From: Salvia splendens
Taxonomy: Eukaryota > Streptophyta > Magnoliopsida > Lamiales > Lamiaceae
Length of the DNA stretch: 64,000 bases
Assembly: GCF_004379255.2 (NCBI RefSeq)
Contig: NC_056035.1
Span: 30,271,208 to 30,335,207, forward strand
Reading direction: 5' to 3'
Below, in pieces: positions 1 through 10,210 of the stretch. Under the pieces are notes generated by a model that searched no databases, was not told where the DNA came from, and worked only from the letters and a program-made list of their open reading frames with translations. Position 1 is the first letter of the stretch, and each line of letters starts with the position of its first letter. A program made the translations under genes and the position numbers.

Positions 1-26
1 AATGGATAAAATATGAGAGAGAGAAT

Positions 27-415
27 TGTCACGACCGCACTTTCTAAGGATAGAAAGTCCGGTTGATCGCGACTTGGGGAGGATGATAGAAGCGGGGAAG
101 AAAGGGGAAAACTGTGGCACAACTGAACAAGAACTGAAATAACTCTCAGAATATAAATCAGAGTGCATGATACAAGAGAATAAAGTCTCGACTTTTACGT
201 TGCAGCGGAAGAGTCAAGAGCAAATGACATCGTGTATGGACACACGATGCATCCAAGTACTATTCTATCGAAGGATCTTCATCGCATGTGCTCAACACCG
301 CCCGCCTTCATCACTACCCAACCTGCACATTTCTAATACATATGCAGGGCGGAGTACTTGGTGTACTCAGTGGACAGGTGTTGAAATATATTTTTACTGA
401 AAACTGGTTTTGTCA
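27..415 (-). mobile_element. 3' end of a Tekay-type (chromovirus) LTR, fragment
   Basis: Read on the minus strand this piece ends in GGTCGTGACA, the same end as the LTRs at 21658-24940 and 55440-58926. It shares their landmarks in order: the 'GCAGCGGAAG' block, the 'GCAGGGCGGAGTACTTGG' block and the 'GTACTCAGTGGAC' block. No tRNA-Met primer site adjoins the outer end (bases 1-26 are AT-rich and unrelated), so it is a 3' LTR or solo LTR remnant. No gene is visible. Confidence 0.65.
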
Positions 416-429
416 AGCCACTACTTGGT

Positions 430-734
430 GAACTCAATGGACACTAAAATGACCACGCACTTAGGAATGCATTCACGATCCGAGAACACTAAAACGATCC
501 AAGAACACTAAAATGACCACGCACTTAACTTCTTGAGTCTAATTAAGTACTATTCTTATTTTCTAATGTTCGCATGTCGTTTAAGACCAAATTGAAGGAC
601 TTTTCGACTAAGGGAAATAGCTTCGAGGTGGGCATTCTTTTCAAAATGTGACTTTCAGCATAAATATGTGAAATTTTCTATACATGTTTGTCATGCCATG
701 TTTTGCTTTTACGAAATACCTATCTGTTTGGCTA
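430..734 (+). mobile_element. Tekay-type LTR fragment in opposite orientation
   Basis: The stretch with 'GAGGTGGGC' followed by 'TTTTCAAAATGTG' and 'GTCATGCCATG' matches the plus-strand LTR near 57890-57990. It is inverted relative to bases 27-415, so the two pieces lie head to head. It is cut at 734 by the Copia LTR. No coding potential is seen. Confidence 0.5.
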
Positions 735-2242
735 TGTTGGTGTTTGTATACTAAAAGATGTTTCGAGCGTACATGCCTTTGTACAGTCAGCTTGTGCATG
801 TATACGAGAAACGCCACATCCACTTGTTTACCTAATTATGAGAATAAATAATATAATATAATGGTTTATTTAATAAAATATAAAAACAAGTCTAATGCTT
901 CTTACTAAGAAGGTCAAAGTAGGGAAATTCGATGATTCCTCATGAGTTTTCCAGTAGGGGACTTGGCTAGATCTAGTAAGAAGAAAAACGTATTCACAAC
1001 CTAGATAAGCTTTGTCTACCTATTGGTACGGTTGCGGTGTTTGTGATAATTCTCCCTTACCTAAGAAGTGATTAGTAACACCGGTGTGGTAAAGCATTGA
1101 AAGAATCTAATACGAAATGAATTTTTTATTGCTATTTACTGAAAGAATATATTTCAGAAATTTTAGTATTTTCTAGTCTATGAAATTAATATCAATATTG
1201 TTTATTTAATCAGACGCCACTTTGACTTATCAATATGAGAGAGTTTGTACGTAACTCAAACATGATATCTTGGGCGGTAGTAGTTGAATAAGGAATCCCC
1301 AATGGTTAAATCCCCAAGAGGTGTTTGAAAAAGGAATTTATTATTCATAAATCTGCGCAGTTGGAATTTTATTCCATGAATAATAAATGAAGTTTCAAAC
1401 GAGAAAAACTCCTTGGAGAATTAATATAATCCAAGTCACGTAGCAAACAAAAGAATTAAATTGATGGATTAAGATAATCTTAAATGCGGGAAATATTATA
1501 AAATAAAATGGACCCAAGTTATTTGTAATTTGGTGATTTAGATGGGAGTGCAATATTATTCTTTAGTGGAACAAAATAATATTCCATTGATAATATATTA
1601 AATTATGGGTCATTTGATTTAATTAGATATTCATCTAATGGGTGAGCCCAACATCTAAATCATTCCATCATCCATGGATCCCCATTCTAGCCCAACAAGT
1701 CTTCTTATAAATAGTGAATGAGATGGAAACCCTAGTATGCACCTTACACAATTCACAACTCCAAAACTCTAACTCTAGCCGCCATCATAGGCGTTCTCTC
1801 TTTCCCTCTTTTGCCTCTGTTTTCGTGCCTAGCACGTGGGAGAATAGGGTTCTTGTTTTGTTCTTGTTCTATCCTAATTCATAGGATTAGATCAGGATAA
1901 TCTCGTGTTTTGTGTTGGATTTCCTAGATCTCACATCACTTTTATTTGTTTCTTCGAGATCCGCTCACACGGATGAATAATCAAGGACATGGGAATAGTA
2001 TGGAAGATTCATGATCGATAAATCAAGGATCTCCGGGTGGTGCAGCTAGCAACGCCAATCCTTTGATGGATCAAGAGGTAACAATCGAATCTACATCAAA
2101 TTGCATGTTTACGTGTTTATTTGATGTGTTAATCTATCGATCTAGTTTAATTGCATGAAATTGGAATCGATTGCATAATCACCTAAATAGATCCGTAAGG
2201 ACCTGTTTGTTTTTCGTGTCTTCCGCTGCGGTAGTCCCAACA
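735..2242 (+). mobile_element. Copia-type 5' LTR
   Basis: A 1,508-bp LTR bounded by inverted TGTTGG and CCAACA. It carries a TATAAATA box about two thirds along, a short leader with AAACCCTAG just after the box, and is followed two bases later by a tRNA-Met-like primer site. Orientation is plus because the primer site lies to the right. No matching 3' LTR is in the window, so this is a truncated element. The family is inferred from the LTR ends and primer-site type. Confidence 0.7.
1706..1713 (+). promoter_or_regulatory. TATA box of the Copia LTR
   Basis: TATAAATA in an otherwise mixed sequence. A CT-rich leader with AAACCCTAG follows, as expected at the U3/R border of a plant LTR promoter. 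Confidence 0.6.
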
Positions 2243-2243
2243 A

Positions 2244-2257
2244 TTGATATCAGAGCC
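2244..2257 (+). other. Copia primer-binding site (initiator tRNA-Met type)
   Basis: TTGATATCAGAGCC lies two bases after the CCAACA LTR end. It differs from the canonical plant TGGTATCAGAGCC at one base of the first triplet. Confidence 0.65.
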
Positions 2258-3470
2258 AATTTTTAGGCTCTGATTATGTATTTGATTAATTTAATTTTTC
2301 AAAAATTGTAGTGTAAAAACTAGGGATTTTCAAAAATAATGCAATTACATGTTATATGTTTATAATATGTGTTGGATCTATATTTTTCTTGATATTATTT
2401 TCGGATCTATAATATGATGTTTTAGATCGATGATTGAATATTGAGATTATTGGATTTAAATCCTAAGATCTACAAATTATTCTAGATCTATGATGAACAT
2501 CATTGGATCTATATATTCTAAGTAATATATACTAGATTATATGTTTGAATGATTACATATATGTATGTGCTTAAGTGAATATATATTTTTGAATCTAGAA
2601 AGAAAGTGGTCCATGGTTGAATACTAGGATCGATGAAAGAATATTGAATTTTGAATTTTATTCAAGTTTTTCACAAGAATATTCTAGATCTAAACAAGTA
2701 TTCATAGATCTATAGTTTTATGTTTAAATTGCTAAAAGCTTGAAATTTAAATGTGCATATTGGTGTGAACGTAAAAGATTGTTACAGTTGAGAAACGATT
2801 AATTAAGATTTAAGATCGCGGTCAAGCGAAGCGACCGTGATGAATCGAGCTAATTAAAATCGAAATACCAAAAAAAATTGAAACTAGGGTTTCGAAAAAC
2901 CCTAGCTTCACGCCCCCGGAAAAATGCATCGACGGAGGAGCTGAGGGGTGGCGGCCGGCCTTGGTCGTCATCCAGCGGAGAGCTCCAGTCCAGTGGGAGC
3001 ATCGGCAGGTGGCGGCGCGTCGGATCTGCCTTGATAAGATCCGACGGCGTGTGCCTCCGGCGGCTACTGCAGCGACTGACCGTCACCGAGGATGGCTCCT
3101 GACGGCGTTGCAGGCAACGACTCGACTAGGCGGCGGCGCTGGAGGCGGGTCGGAACTGTTTCGATGGATCTGGGGGCGTGGGCCTCCGATGTCGCTGCAG
3201 CGGCTAATCGTTGCTTGCAGCGGCCCCTCGCGGTGGTTCCAGGCGGTAGCGGCAGCCTCAGCAGCTGACGGTGCCCGAAACCCTAGCTAGGGTTTGGGCC
3301 GCGGTTTTTGTCATCTCGTTGTTTCGTTTTTCGTGTTTTCATTTCATTTCTTGATGCACAAGTAATTTATAAATTTGGTTTAAAATCCTAAACTTAGAAT
3401 AATTATGTAACTTGTGGTAAATTAGAATGTATAATTTGTTTAATCAAGATTCTAATTTAAAGAGATTATG
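2258..3470 (+). mobile_element. Copia leader, no gag; broken at about 3470
   Basis: AT-rich to about 2870, then a GC-rich block (2884-3295) bounded by two telo-box inverted repeats. Open frames in the GC-rich block overlap on both strands, start at arbitrary points and show no retroviral motif, so I treat it as untranslated leader. At about 3471 the sequence switches abruptly into the third ORF of an Athila element, so gag and pol of this Copia element are missing. Confidence 0.5.
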
Positions 3471-3472
3471 TT

Positions 3473-4765
3473 GCCCGCGAGCAGTTTCTCTATTATTTGC
3501 ACGCGTTAGGTTTTGAGTGGTTGTTGGAGAATGGGGATCCGAGTGTCCCGGTTAGATTAGCGAAGGAGTTTTTCACGACCTTTAGGTTTAATGTCACCAC
3601 TGATCTAGATGAGGAATGTATCAGTTTTAGGCTGTTTGGCGGAGAGATACGGATGAGCTTGATTGAGTGGACCGTGCGTCTGGGAATGTGCAGTTTAGAG
3701 GAGGCCATAGGGCCTCAGTGGAGAAGTAGGGAGCGGGGAATTCCCCGCAGACATGTGGAATTTGAGCCCCAGAAAGCCTGGGAGGAACTTACTCACCCTG
3801 ATGTAGGGCAATTCCAGTCCACTATTTCCCGCTCCGTTCATTTCAACAATCCAATCCTACGCCTAGTCCAGCTTTACCTGGATTTCAATTTGTTGGGGCA
3901 ATTGAACTCCGCTGTTAGGACATCGATGACAGAGTTATATCTTCTCTGGTGCGCCAAGCATGGAAGGAAGTTGCATCTGGGTTTTTGGACCGCCTACCAA
4001 TGCCATCTAATTGCCACCCACCCAGCGAGGAACCTCACTCTTTGCCATATCTTGGGAGTGTTCGTCAGAAACAACATCATCATCACAGAGGCCGAAGACT
4101 TAGCCGACCAGATCATGGTGGATCCTCCTGGTCTTTTTGATACACCTTTGTTCGTCCGAACGAACACCGTTTACATGAGGCAGGGCGTACCACATTTCTA
4201 CTCAATGGGAGAAGAAGCTATACCGACTGGGAGATCTGCAGCACATCCGGGAACACAACATCAGGAGCAGAGACAGGAAAGGCTAGAGAAGGCTGTGGAC
4301 GAGATAGCGGAGGAAAACAGACAGATGAGATCAGAAATGACACGGTTAGCATCAGTAATGGAAGGGATCCTGAAGGAGTCTGCAGGACAGACGAGGCAGA
4401 GTCAGAAGCAAGAGGCTTTGGAGACGATTGTTACCAGGATAGGAGAGGAAAACCACCGGATGATAGCAGAAATGACCAGGATGACGTCCGTGATAGACGA
4501 GATATTGATGATGATAGCACAAGGAAGACAAGAGGAAGATGTTGGACCGAGTGGCCATGGAGGCCGAACTAATGAACCACGAGTATCAGAGGAGGTATTA
4601 ACCGAGACGAAAGAAGCAGAGCAGAAACAAGAGGCGGAACAAGAGGAAGAAGATGCCGAAGAGTCGGCAGAATCTGGGAACAAGCAATCCGAGAGTGAGG
4701 AGGAGCAACTGGAAGAACCACCTGCACCACAACCTGCCCCGCGAAGGAGCAGGAGGAACAAATGA
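3473..4765 (+). pseudogene. Athila third-ORF (env-position) protein, N-terminally truncated
   Basis: The open frame is continuous from the truncation point to a TGA. No ATG is available at the start; the first codons read AREQFLYYLHALGF, matching an internal segment of the same ORF in the complete element. The first 230 or so residues form a globular domain with conserved patches (EFFTTFRF, SLIEWTVRLGM, WTAYQCHLIATHPARN, FVRTNTVYMR). A long heptad-rich coiled coil follows, with two copies of an EEN-R-M-EMTR-VI-EIL unit, then an acidic Glu-rich stretch and a basic RRSRRNK end. It resembles the Athila ORF-1 type of plant retrotransposon protein. No signal peptide or membrane segment is visible, so 'env' describes its position after pol only. 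It keeps CAG where both assembled copies of the complete element have a TAG stop. Confidence 0.7.
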
Positions 4766-4876
4766 CCACCACCCCACCTGACCAGTTAGTTTTCTTTTTA
4801 TTTTCAGTTTTTAGTTTTTCGTACTTTATTTGTTTAGGTAGTATAATTTGTGTTTGTGCGCAAACCCCATTTCTAA

Positions 4877-5097
4877 CACTTAGCCTATTTAATAGTCTAA
4901 GTGTGAGAAGTAAAGGGTTTGTCTCTTTGGCGCATGTTTTCTGTGTTTACTTGTTTATTATTTTTCGTAAGCATGTTGGCCCACACTTAGCCCATTACAT
5001 GGTCTAAGTGTGAGGAGTTGTGTATATAGTTGTTTTGTTTTTGTTGGTTTCTGTTGATTTGTAACTCCCCCACTTAGCCTATTGTATAGTCTAAGTG
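4877..5097 (+). other. Triplet of 27-nt hairpins in Athila 3' UTR
   Basis: Three near-palindromes occupy 4877-4903, 4984-5010 and 5071-5097. Each has a left arm CACTTAGCCYAT, a 3-nt loop (TTA, TAC, TGT) and a right arm ATRGTCTAAGTG. One internal C/T mismatch is common to all three. The middle copy has a C-G pair where the outer two have T-A, a compensatory change. The same triplet occurs in both minus-strand Athila copies. Confidence 0.8.
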
Positions 5098-5154
5098 CGA
5101 GAAGTTTTTGGTATAAGTATGTTTTGTTGTGTTTTGGTATGTCTGGGTGTCGGC

Positions 5155-5241
5155 CATACTGGCCATTACCTTTTTCCACTTCACAGCCTCATCTGGGGCA
5201 GACACGTGTGAAGTGGGAGGGGGATTGCACTAGCCAGTATG
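5155..5241 (+). other. Nested hairpin downstream of the triplet
   Basis: The outer arms are CATACTGGC (5155-5163) and GCCAGTATG (5233-5241). The inner arms are CCACTTCACA (5176-5185) and TGTGAAGTGG (5207-5216). Equivalent paired arms are found in Athila copies at 31710-31796 and 53836-53923. Confidence 0.7.
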
Positions 5242-5829
5242 ACATGCGTATATGTGAAGTTTGGGTTTGTGTTAATGTCTTGTTAGGTCTAGTTTTTTTC
5301 TTTTGTGTGTTGATTGGGCTTAAAACTCAATTGTCCTGAGCTGACGGTGAGGGGAATTGAGGGAGATACGACATGCTGGAAAATAGAAACCACCCCCCTT
5401 AGTACCTAGCCAGGATAGATGACGCAAGTATGAGGGAAAAGCCCATCCTTAGAGCCAAACACGAAAGCCCTCTTAAAATGTGAGTTATAAGCTTAAAGTG
5501 AAACCACTTTCCACATATTTTGAAAAGAAAAGAGTGGCTACCACGAACTACCTGAGATGAAGTGACCACGAGTAGCGAACACTGAAGGCAGTTGGAAACC
5601 CCCCCACCCCCCCAAAAAAAAACCACCTTTAGAACCCATTTTCTTAACTCTTTGTACCCAGATATACTCCCCTAGCCACTGGGATTGTGTGTGCAAGGCA
5701 TGAGACGATTGGAGCTTACTGGCCAGAAGGTGTACAAGAGAGCAGAATCCAGTTGGGCAAGAAAGTTTGGAAGAAAATCGACCAGGGAGTTATCCCAGGT
5801 CCACAAAAAAAGAAGAAAAAGGTATAAGG

Positions 5830-5939
5830 GTGGCGAAGCCACAAAGGAAAAAAAGAAAAAAAAAGAAGAATATGAAGAAAAATGGTCAGAAAACTTGACC
5901 ACAAAAAAGAAAGAGAAGGAATAAGGGTGGCAAAGCCAC
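5830..5939 (+). other. Pair of GTGGC-RAA-GCCAC hairpins
   Basis: GTGGCGAAGCCAC (5830-5842) and GTGGCAAAGCCAC (5927-5939) are 5-bp stems with RAA loops in a purine-rich 3' UTR. The same pair, about 80-100 bp apart, appears in reverse complement near 31085/31183 and 53148/53226. Confidence 0.55.
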
Positions 5940-6571
5940 AAGAAGCTACTGACCAGTTGGAGATCATAGCCAGAAGCGCCAGCCAAGAGAAGCAACAACC
6001 AAGAGCCCAAATGCACATAGTTCCCCCACCTCAATAAAGCAGAAATTTTGAACCTAGAGCCTTAGGAACATCCACCCCAAAACATTACAAACCAATAGCC
6101 CCGTTACAAACCTTTAAGCCCTTCAGTAGCTACACGTGAGATCTAAGTCCGAAGCAATCGTGGTTGAGCATATTTAGAGAAATGCAGTCCTAACATTCCT
6201 GGTGAGGTATGAGTGACTGAGTGAACCTAGTGTTTAGCCGAGAGGTGTGGGCGATCCTGACAAACGGATATACTGACTGGGAGAGAAAAGGGGGGCGGCG
6301 GAAGTTCAAGGCTGTCGAAGGCCGGATTGCACCTGATCCCGAGGGGAGGGATGGTTGAAAATATAGCCCAATTACTGTGTTAATGTGTCTAAGTGTTTTA
6401 GTTTTTCTTTTATGTGTTTGTCTTTGTTATGTGTTCTTTTTTCTTTGCGTCATAGTTAGAGTCTAGGGTAGGATAGAGTCGGTTAGGGGAGTAACTAGGC
6501 TAGAATTCGACTTACTTCTTCATGTTTGTTCTTCACGCTTGAGGACAAGCATGTGGTAAGTGTGAGCAGTT

Positions 6572-8071
6572 TGATAAATCGTATTCTATGCCTTGGTTAC
6601 TGGTCAGCATGATGTGCGTAATTGATTATATCTACAAAATAGTTGCTCAAAGTGTGCAGGTTGAGTGTTCTAGCCAGTAGGCAAAGCTTCAGATACTTCA
6701 GGTGAAAAGGGCGTCAGAACGATTACGTACTGACCAGTATACATGCAAAAATGGCTCGATATGGAGAAGAAGGATAGCTGGGACTGATCAACCACAATTA
6801 AGGGCAAATAAGTCATCTCGCCACAAGGTTTTACCCTAAAATCAAGGGTAAGCCTCCCTATAAAAGGAAGCCACTTGGAGAGAAAAAAAAGGATATTCAT
6901 CATCATCACTCTTAGGTAGAATTCTCTCGGTAGTTCAGTCCTTCAGCCCAGTCCAGAGTTTCGTTCCTCGCCACAGCCATGGTCACTTGAAGATCGTCAG
7001 TTCGCCGGAGTTCCATTCTCTCATTCCAGTCAGCACGATCGTAGTTAGCAGTTCCATCACCCGGAGTGGCAAAAACAATCTTTATTTGCTTTCTAGTTAA
7101 TCTTGCTTGTTTTCTCTACGTTGGATCTTTCGCATTTTCAGTATTTTTGCTTGCCTATTTTGAAGCCTTGGTTGTGATCAAAACGTTTTCTAAATGCTAT
7201 GAAGTTGTTTTCCAGCATCGATTCATGTTTGTTTTCACTTCTTTCTGCCTAGATAGCTTAGATCTAGCTGTTATGGTAATTTCCAGTGTGGAATCGCATG
7301 TTTTAACTTCTGTAGTTAATCTCTCTGAGTTTGCAAGTCTAGATAGCTGTTAGATTTTAGATCTGAATTAGTTAAGTGTGAAACCCAGTTTACGTGATTT
7401 CTGCCACCCTGCATGTTGACCCGTAAGCATAATTGCAGTTTCAGTATTCGATCTTTTGATTCGAAGTTTTAATTGTAGATCTGAGTTCATGAGTTATTAA
7501 TCTGTGTTTTAATGGTGCTGAATCTGGTTTGTTTTCTGATTTTAGTTTGTGTTTGTTGAAGAAGATAACATCCACATCCAAGTTTGGGACCACATTTACT
7601 TTTTAGTTACTTTTGCTTTTGTCCTTTACTTTTTCTACCTTTTCAGCTGGTACCCTGCAGGCCTGTCAGCCTAGTCACCACAACTACCACTACCTTCTAA
7701 TATTCTGTTTAGCCCAAAATAGAAATCCATTACTTTTCGAATAATTTATGTTTCACCATGTCCACGTACACATCTGCATATCAGAATCCTCTCACACTTC
7801 CTAGCCAGTAGGATACCACCTTCAATTTCTTGCCTAGGTAGAGACTCAACCCAAGCGTGGTAGCTAACCAAAACTCTCCAGAATATCACCACAATCACTC
7901 CAACCGTCACCATCTCTGTGGGATTCGACCCCTACCTTCACTATACTACCCAATAGAAGAGGGTTGAGGAATTATTGATACCAGGTTTTAGGCTTAGCAG
8001 GGGATTGTTTGATCCTGATCAGTAGGATACACCCTTTGCTTGAACGACACCTACGCAAACCTGCGCTTTCA
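6572..8071 (+). repeat. Athila 3' LTR (1,500 bp)
   Basis: It begins TGATAAATCG and ends GCGCTTTCA, matching the LTRs of the complete minus-strand Athila. A TATAAAAGG promoter box lies at 6859-6867. The sequence just before the LTR (GGTAAGTGTGAGCAGTT) is conserved in all copies and is in the polypurine-tract position. The short open frame at 7066-7353 lies in the LTR leader and shows no recognisable domain. Confidence 0.8.
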
Positions 8072-10210
8072 GTAGTTAGGTCAAAGTTTCAAATCAAAGC
8101 ATACTACACCACATAATAATGTAGCACATCTTTGAACATCTTTAAAGTCAGTCGTTGCGCTAATGTAATGGGCATGTCATCGCCAAAGTCATCCTCGTAA
8201 TCGATTCCTACACTCGTTGAACCTATTCAGAAACACATACACTGATTATTATAAATGTGAAATTAAAGTTCTCTAATGAAGCATATAATGTAACTTAACA
8301 AGTGAACTCATCTCATATAGCATACAACTACACATAATAATGTAGTACATCACTAGTAAATAATGTAACAAATAACCTAAATAATGTAACCTAATATGTG
8401 TAAGAATACAACAAGCACTACTACACCAAACAATAAATAATTGAACCCTATAGGAATGACTCTAACTCCCTGCCCTTAGTAAACATTGTACTACTGGGTT
8501 GGTACTACATCATATCCCAATGGACTACTAAACCCTTGGAGAATGGATATAACTTCTACCCATGTCACCTATGTTCAACCCTTGCACCCTCCTCATTTCC
8601 TCCTCTTCACGGTACTTGTCTTTGTCAATCTTGTCCTCCAATGTTCAACCCAGGCACGGATCACTCTCCTCCGGCAGTGAACAACCCGGTCCACATATGC
8701 ACACTAAGAATAACCACATAACTGAGTCATGTTAAATTGCAACAAAACACATTCATATATCTAACTTAAATTATGTAATTTAAACGGGTGCATCAGTGAT
8801 ATAACAGATCAGTAATGTAACCATATACCCATATAATGTATGTATAAAAATAATCAATTGTGTTACAGATAAATAATGCAAATTAGCAGATCAATAATGT
8901 ACCTACATGTATTATAATTTTCCCATGCAAATCAGTAATGTACCAATAAATTAATATAATGCATATTTTATAGCTGCAACAAGATTGTCAAATATAAATA
9001 ATGTACAAATGCACATCATTAGCACAACATTAATGTAACGGATCAATATTGTACCAAAATGTATATATAATGCTTGTATTATAGCTAACAATAATGAATA
9101 ATGTAGCATGTCAGTAATGTACGAAAACTGGCATATAATGCAGTTATTATTTCACTCACCACTAAGAAGTGGATAGGCCCTGTGAATGACGTAATGTATA
9201 CCACGGTATAAATAATGTATCTTATAAATGTAATGTAAACATCCATTTATATGGAAACACAACCATGTTGGACAGTAAGTTCAAAAGAATTAAAAACATA
9301 CAATGAAAACAATAGTTGTAGATTATAAAAACGACATAATGTACACCACTGCCTACCACAGTGTATAACTAATCGATGAATACAAATGGCAAATCATGTA
9401 ACTCTGAATACTGAAACCCAATAGATTGCTCACCTGCATTTTGGGTGGGTTGGCTCTTAAATAGTCTTCCTCTCATCGACATTCTTGGTCGCTATTCAAA
9501 CCTCTGTCAGCCACCCACCATTAAAAAAAAACCATAAGGTCATACAACTATTTCCTCAACACAATTGACCAATTCGCAAATCTAAAGCAGCAATTAACTA
9601 AAAACGTCAATAATGAACAGAAACCTAACAATAATGAACACGATTTGATGATTTACAGAAAGATCGATCAAAGGTTTGTGAAAATCGTGACGCTCTTTAG
9701 GAGAAAAATTCAGAACATCTCTTACCAACAATCGTACACGGCGCAATTGAAACCTAGCTTGTTGTCGATGGCAAATCCACCGTCGACCACGGATGGAGGC
9801 CAACAAAAACTGAGAATCGTCGACTGTCGGGTGTTTTGACGGAGAAAACCGACCGTGAGACTTATGATACTTTGGTTTTCCGACGACTATGGTTTAGAAA
9901 TTGGTTGAAATTGGGGGGATGGGTTTTGATCGTGGGTTGAGGGATGTGAGACGTTTGGAGTGAGAAAGAGAAAGAGAGTATAGATGGAATGTCAATCGGT
10001 TTCTATGAAAATCTCGCTTAATTATAGAACCTGCCATTTTGAAACAGGTGTAATTCATTGTATGTTTACAGATATACCCTTATAATGTACCAATTAGACC
10101 TAATAATGTAACGCGTAATCACACATCTCACCAGCATCTGATCCGTCCACCATCTTAATCTAATGGTTGATATTAAATTGGAACTTAATACTAAGGTGGC
10201 AATAAGACCT
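8072..10210 (+). repeat. TAATGTA motif array, possible dead MULE-like element
   Basis: No gene is visible. The 7-mer TAATGTA occurs about 20 times between about 8115 and 10100, nearly all on the plus strand, plus near-matches such as TAATGCA. The right side (about 10120-10175) has 'CTGATCCGTCCACC' followed by 'TCTAATGGTTGA', a pattern often seen near the ends of plant Mutator-like elements. An AT-free-of-stops stretch on the minus strand (9594-9806) could be an eroded exon but shows no clear domain. I found no terminal repeats, so the MULE assignment is tentative. Confidence 0.4.

Larger units (their letters stand above)
3471..8071 (+). mobile_element. 5'-truncated Athila element (third ORF, 3' UTR, 3' LTR)
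   Basis: This piece starts inside the third ORF and runs through a 1.8-kb 3' UTR to a full 1.5-kb 3' LTR. It is closely related to the complete minus-strand copy at 29062-46531. The 5' LTR, gag, protease, reverse transcriptase and integrase are absent, so target duplication cannot be tested. CTGRYCAG occurs six times by eye in 4.6 kb (near 4780, 5718, 5949, 6601, 6731 and 8018). Confidence 0.8.

Noticed and set aside
2961..3290. GC-rich open frame of 109 codons in the Copia leader
   Set aside because: Frames are open on both strands because of composition; there is no domain, no plausible start context, and the region lies in an LTR-element leader.
4877..5097. CRISPR-like array from regularly spaced palindromes
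   Set aside because: Only three units, irregular spacers of 60-80 bp, eukaryotic retrotransposon 3' UTR; no cas genes.
9594..9806. Minus-strand frame as an exon of a MULE or FAR1-type gene
   Set aside because: Too short and without motifs; no neighbouring exons found.
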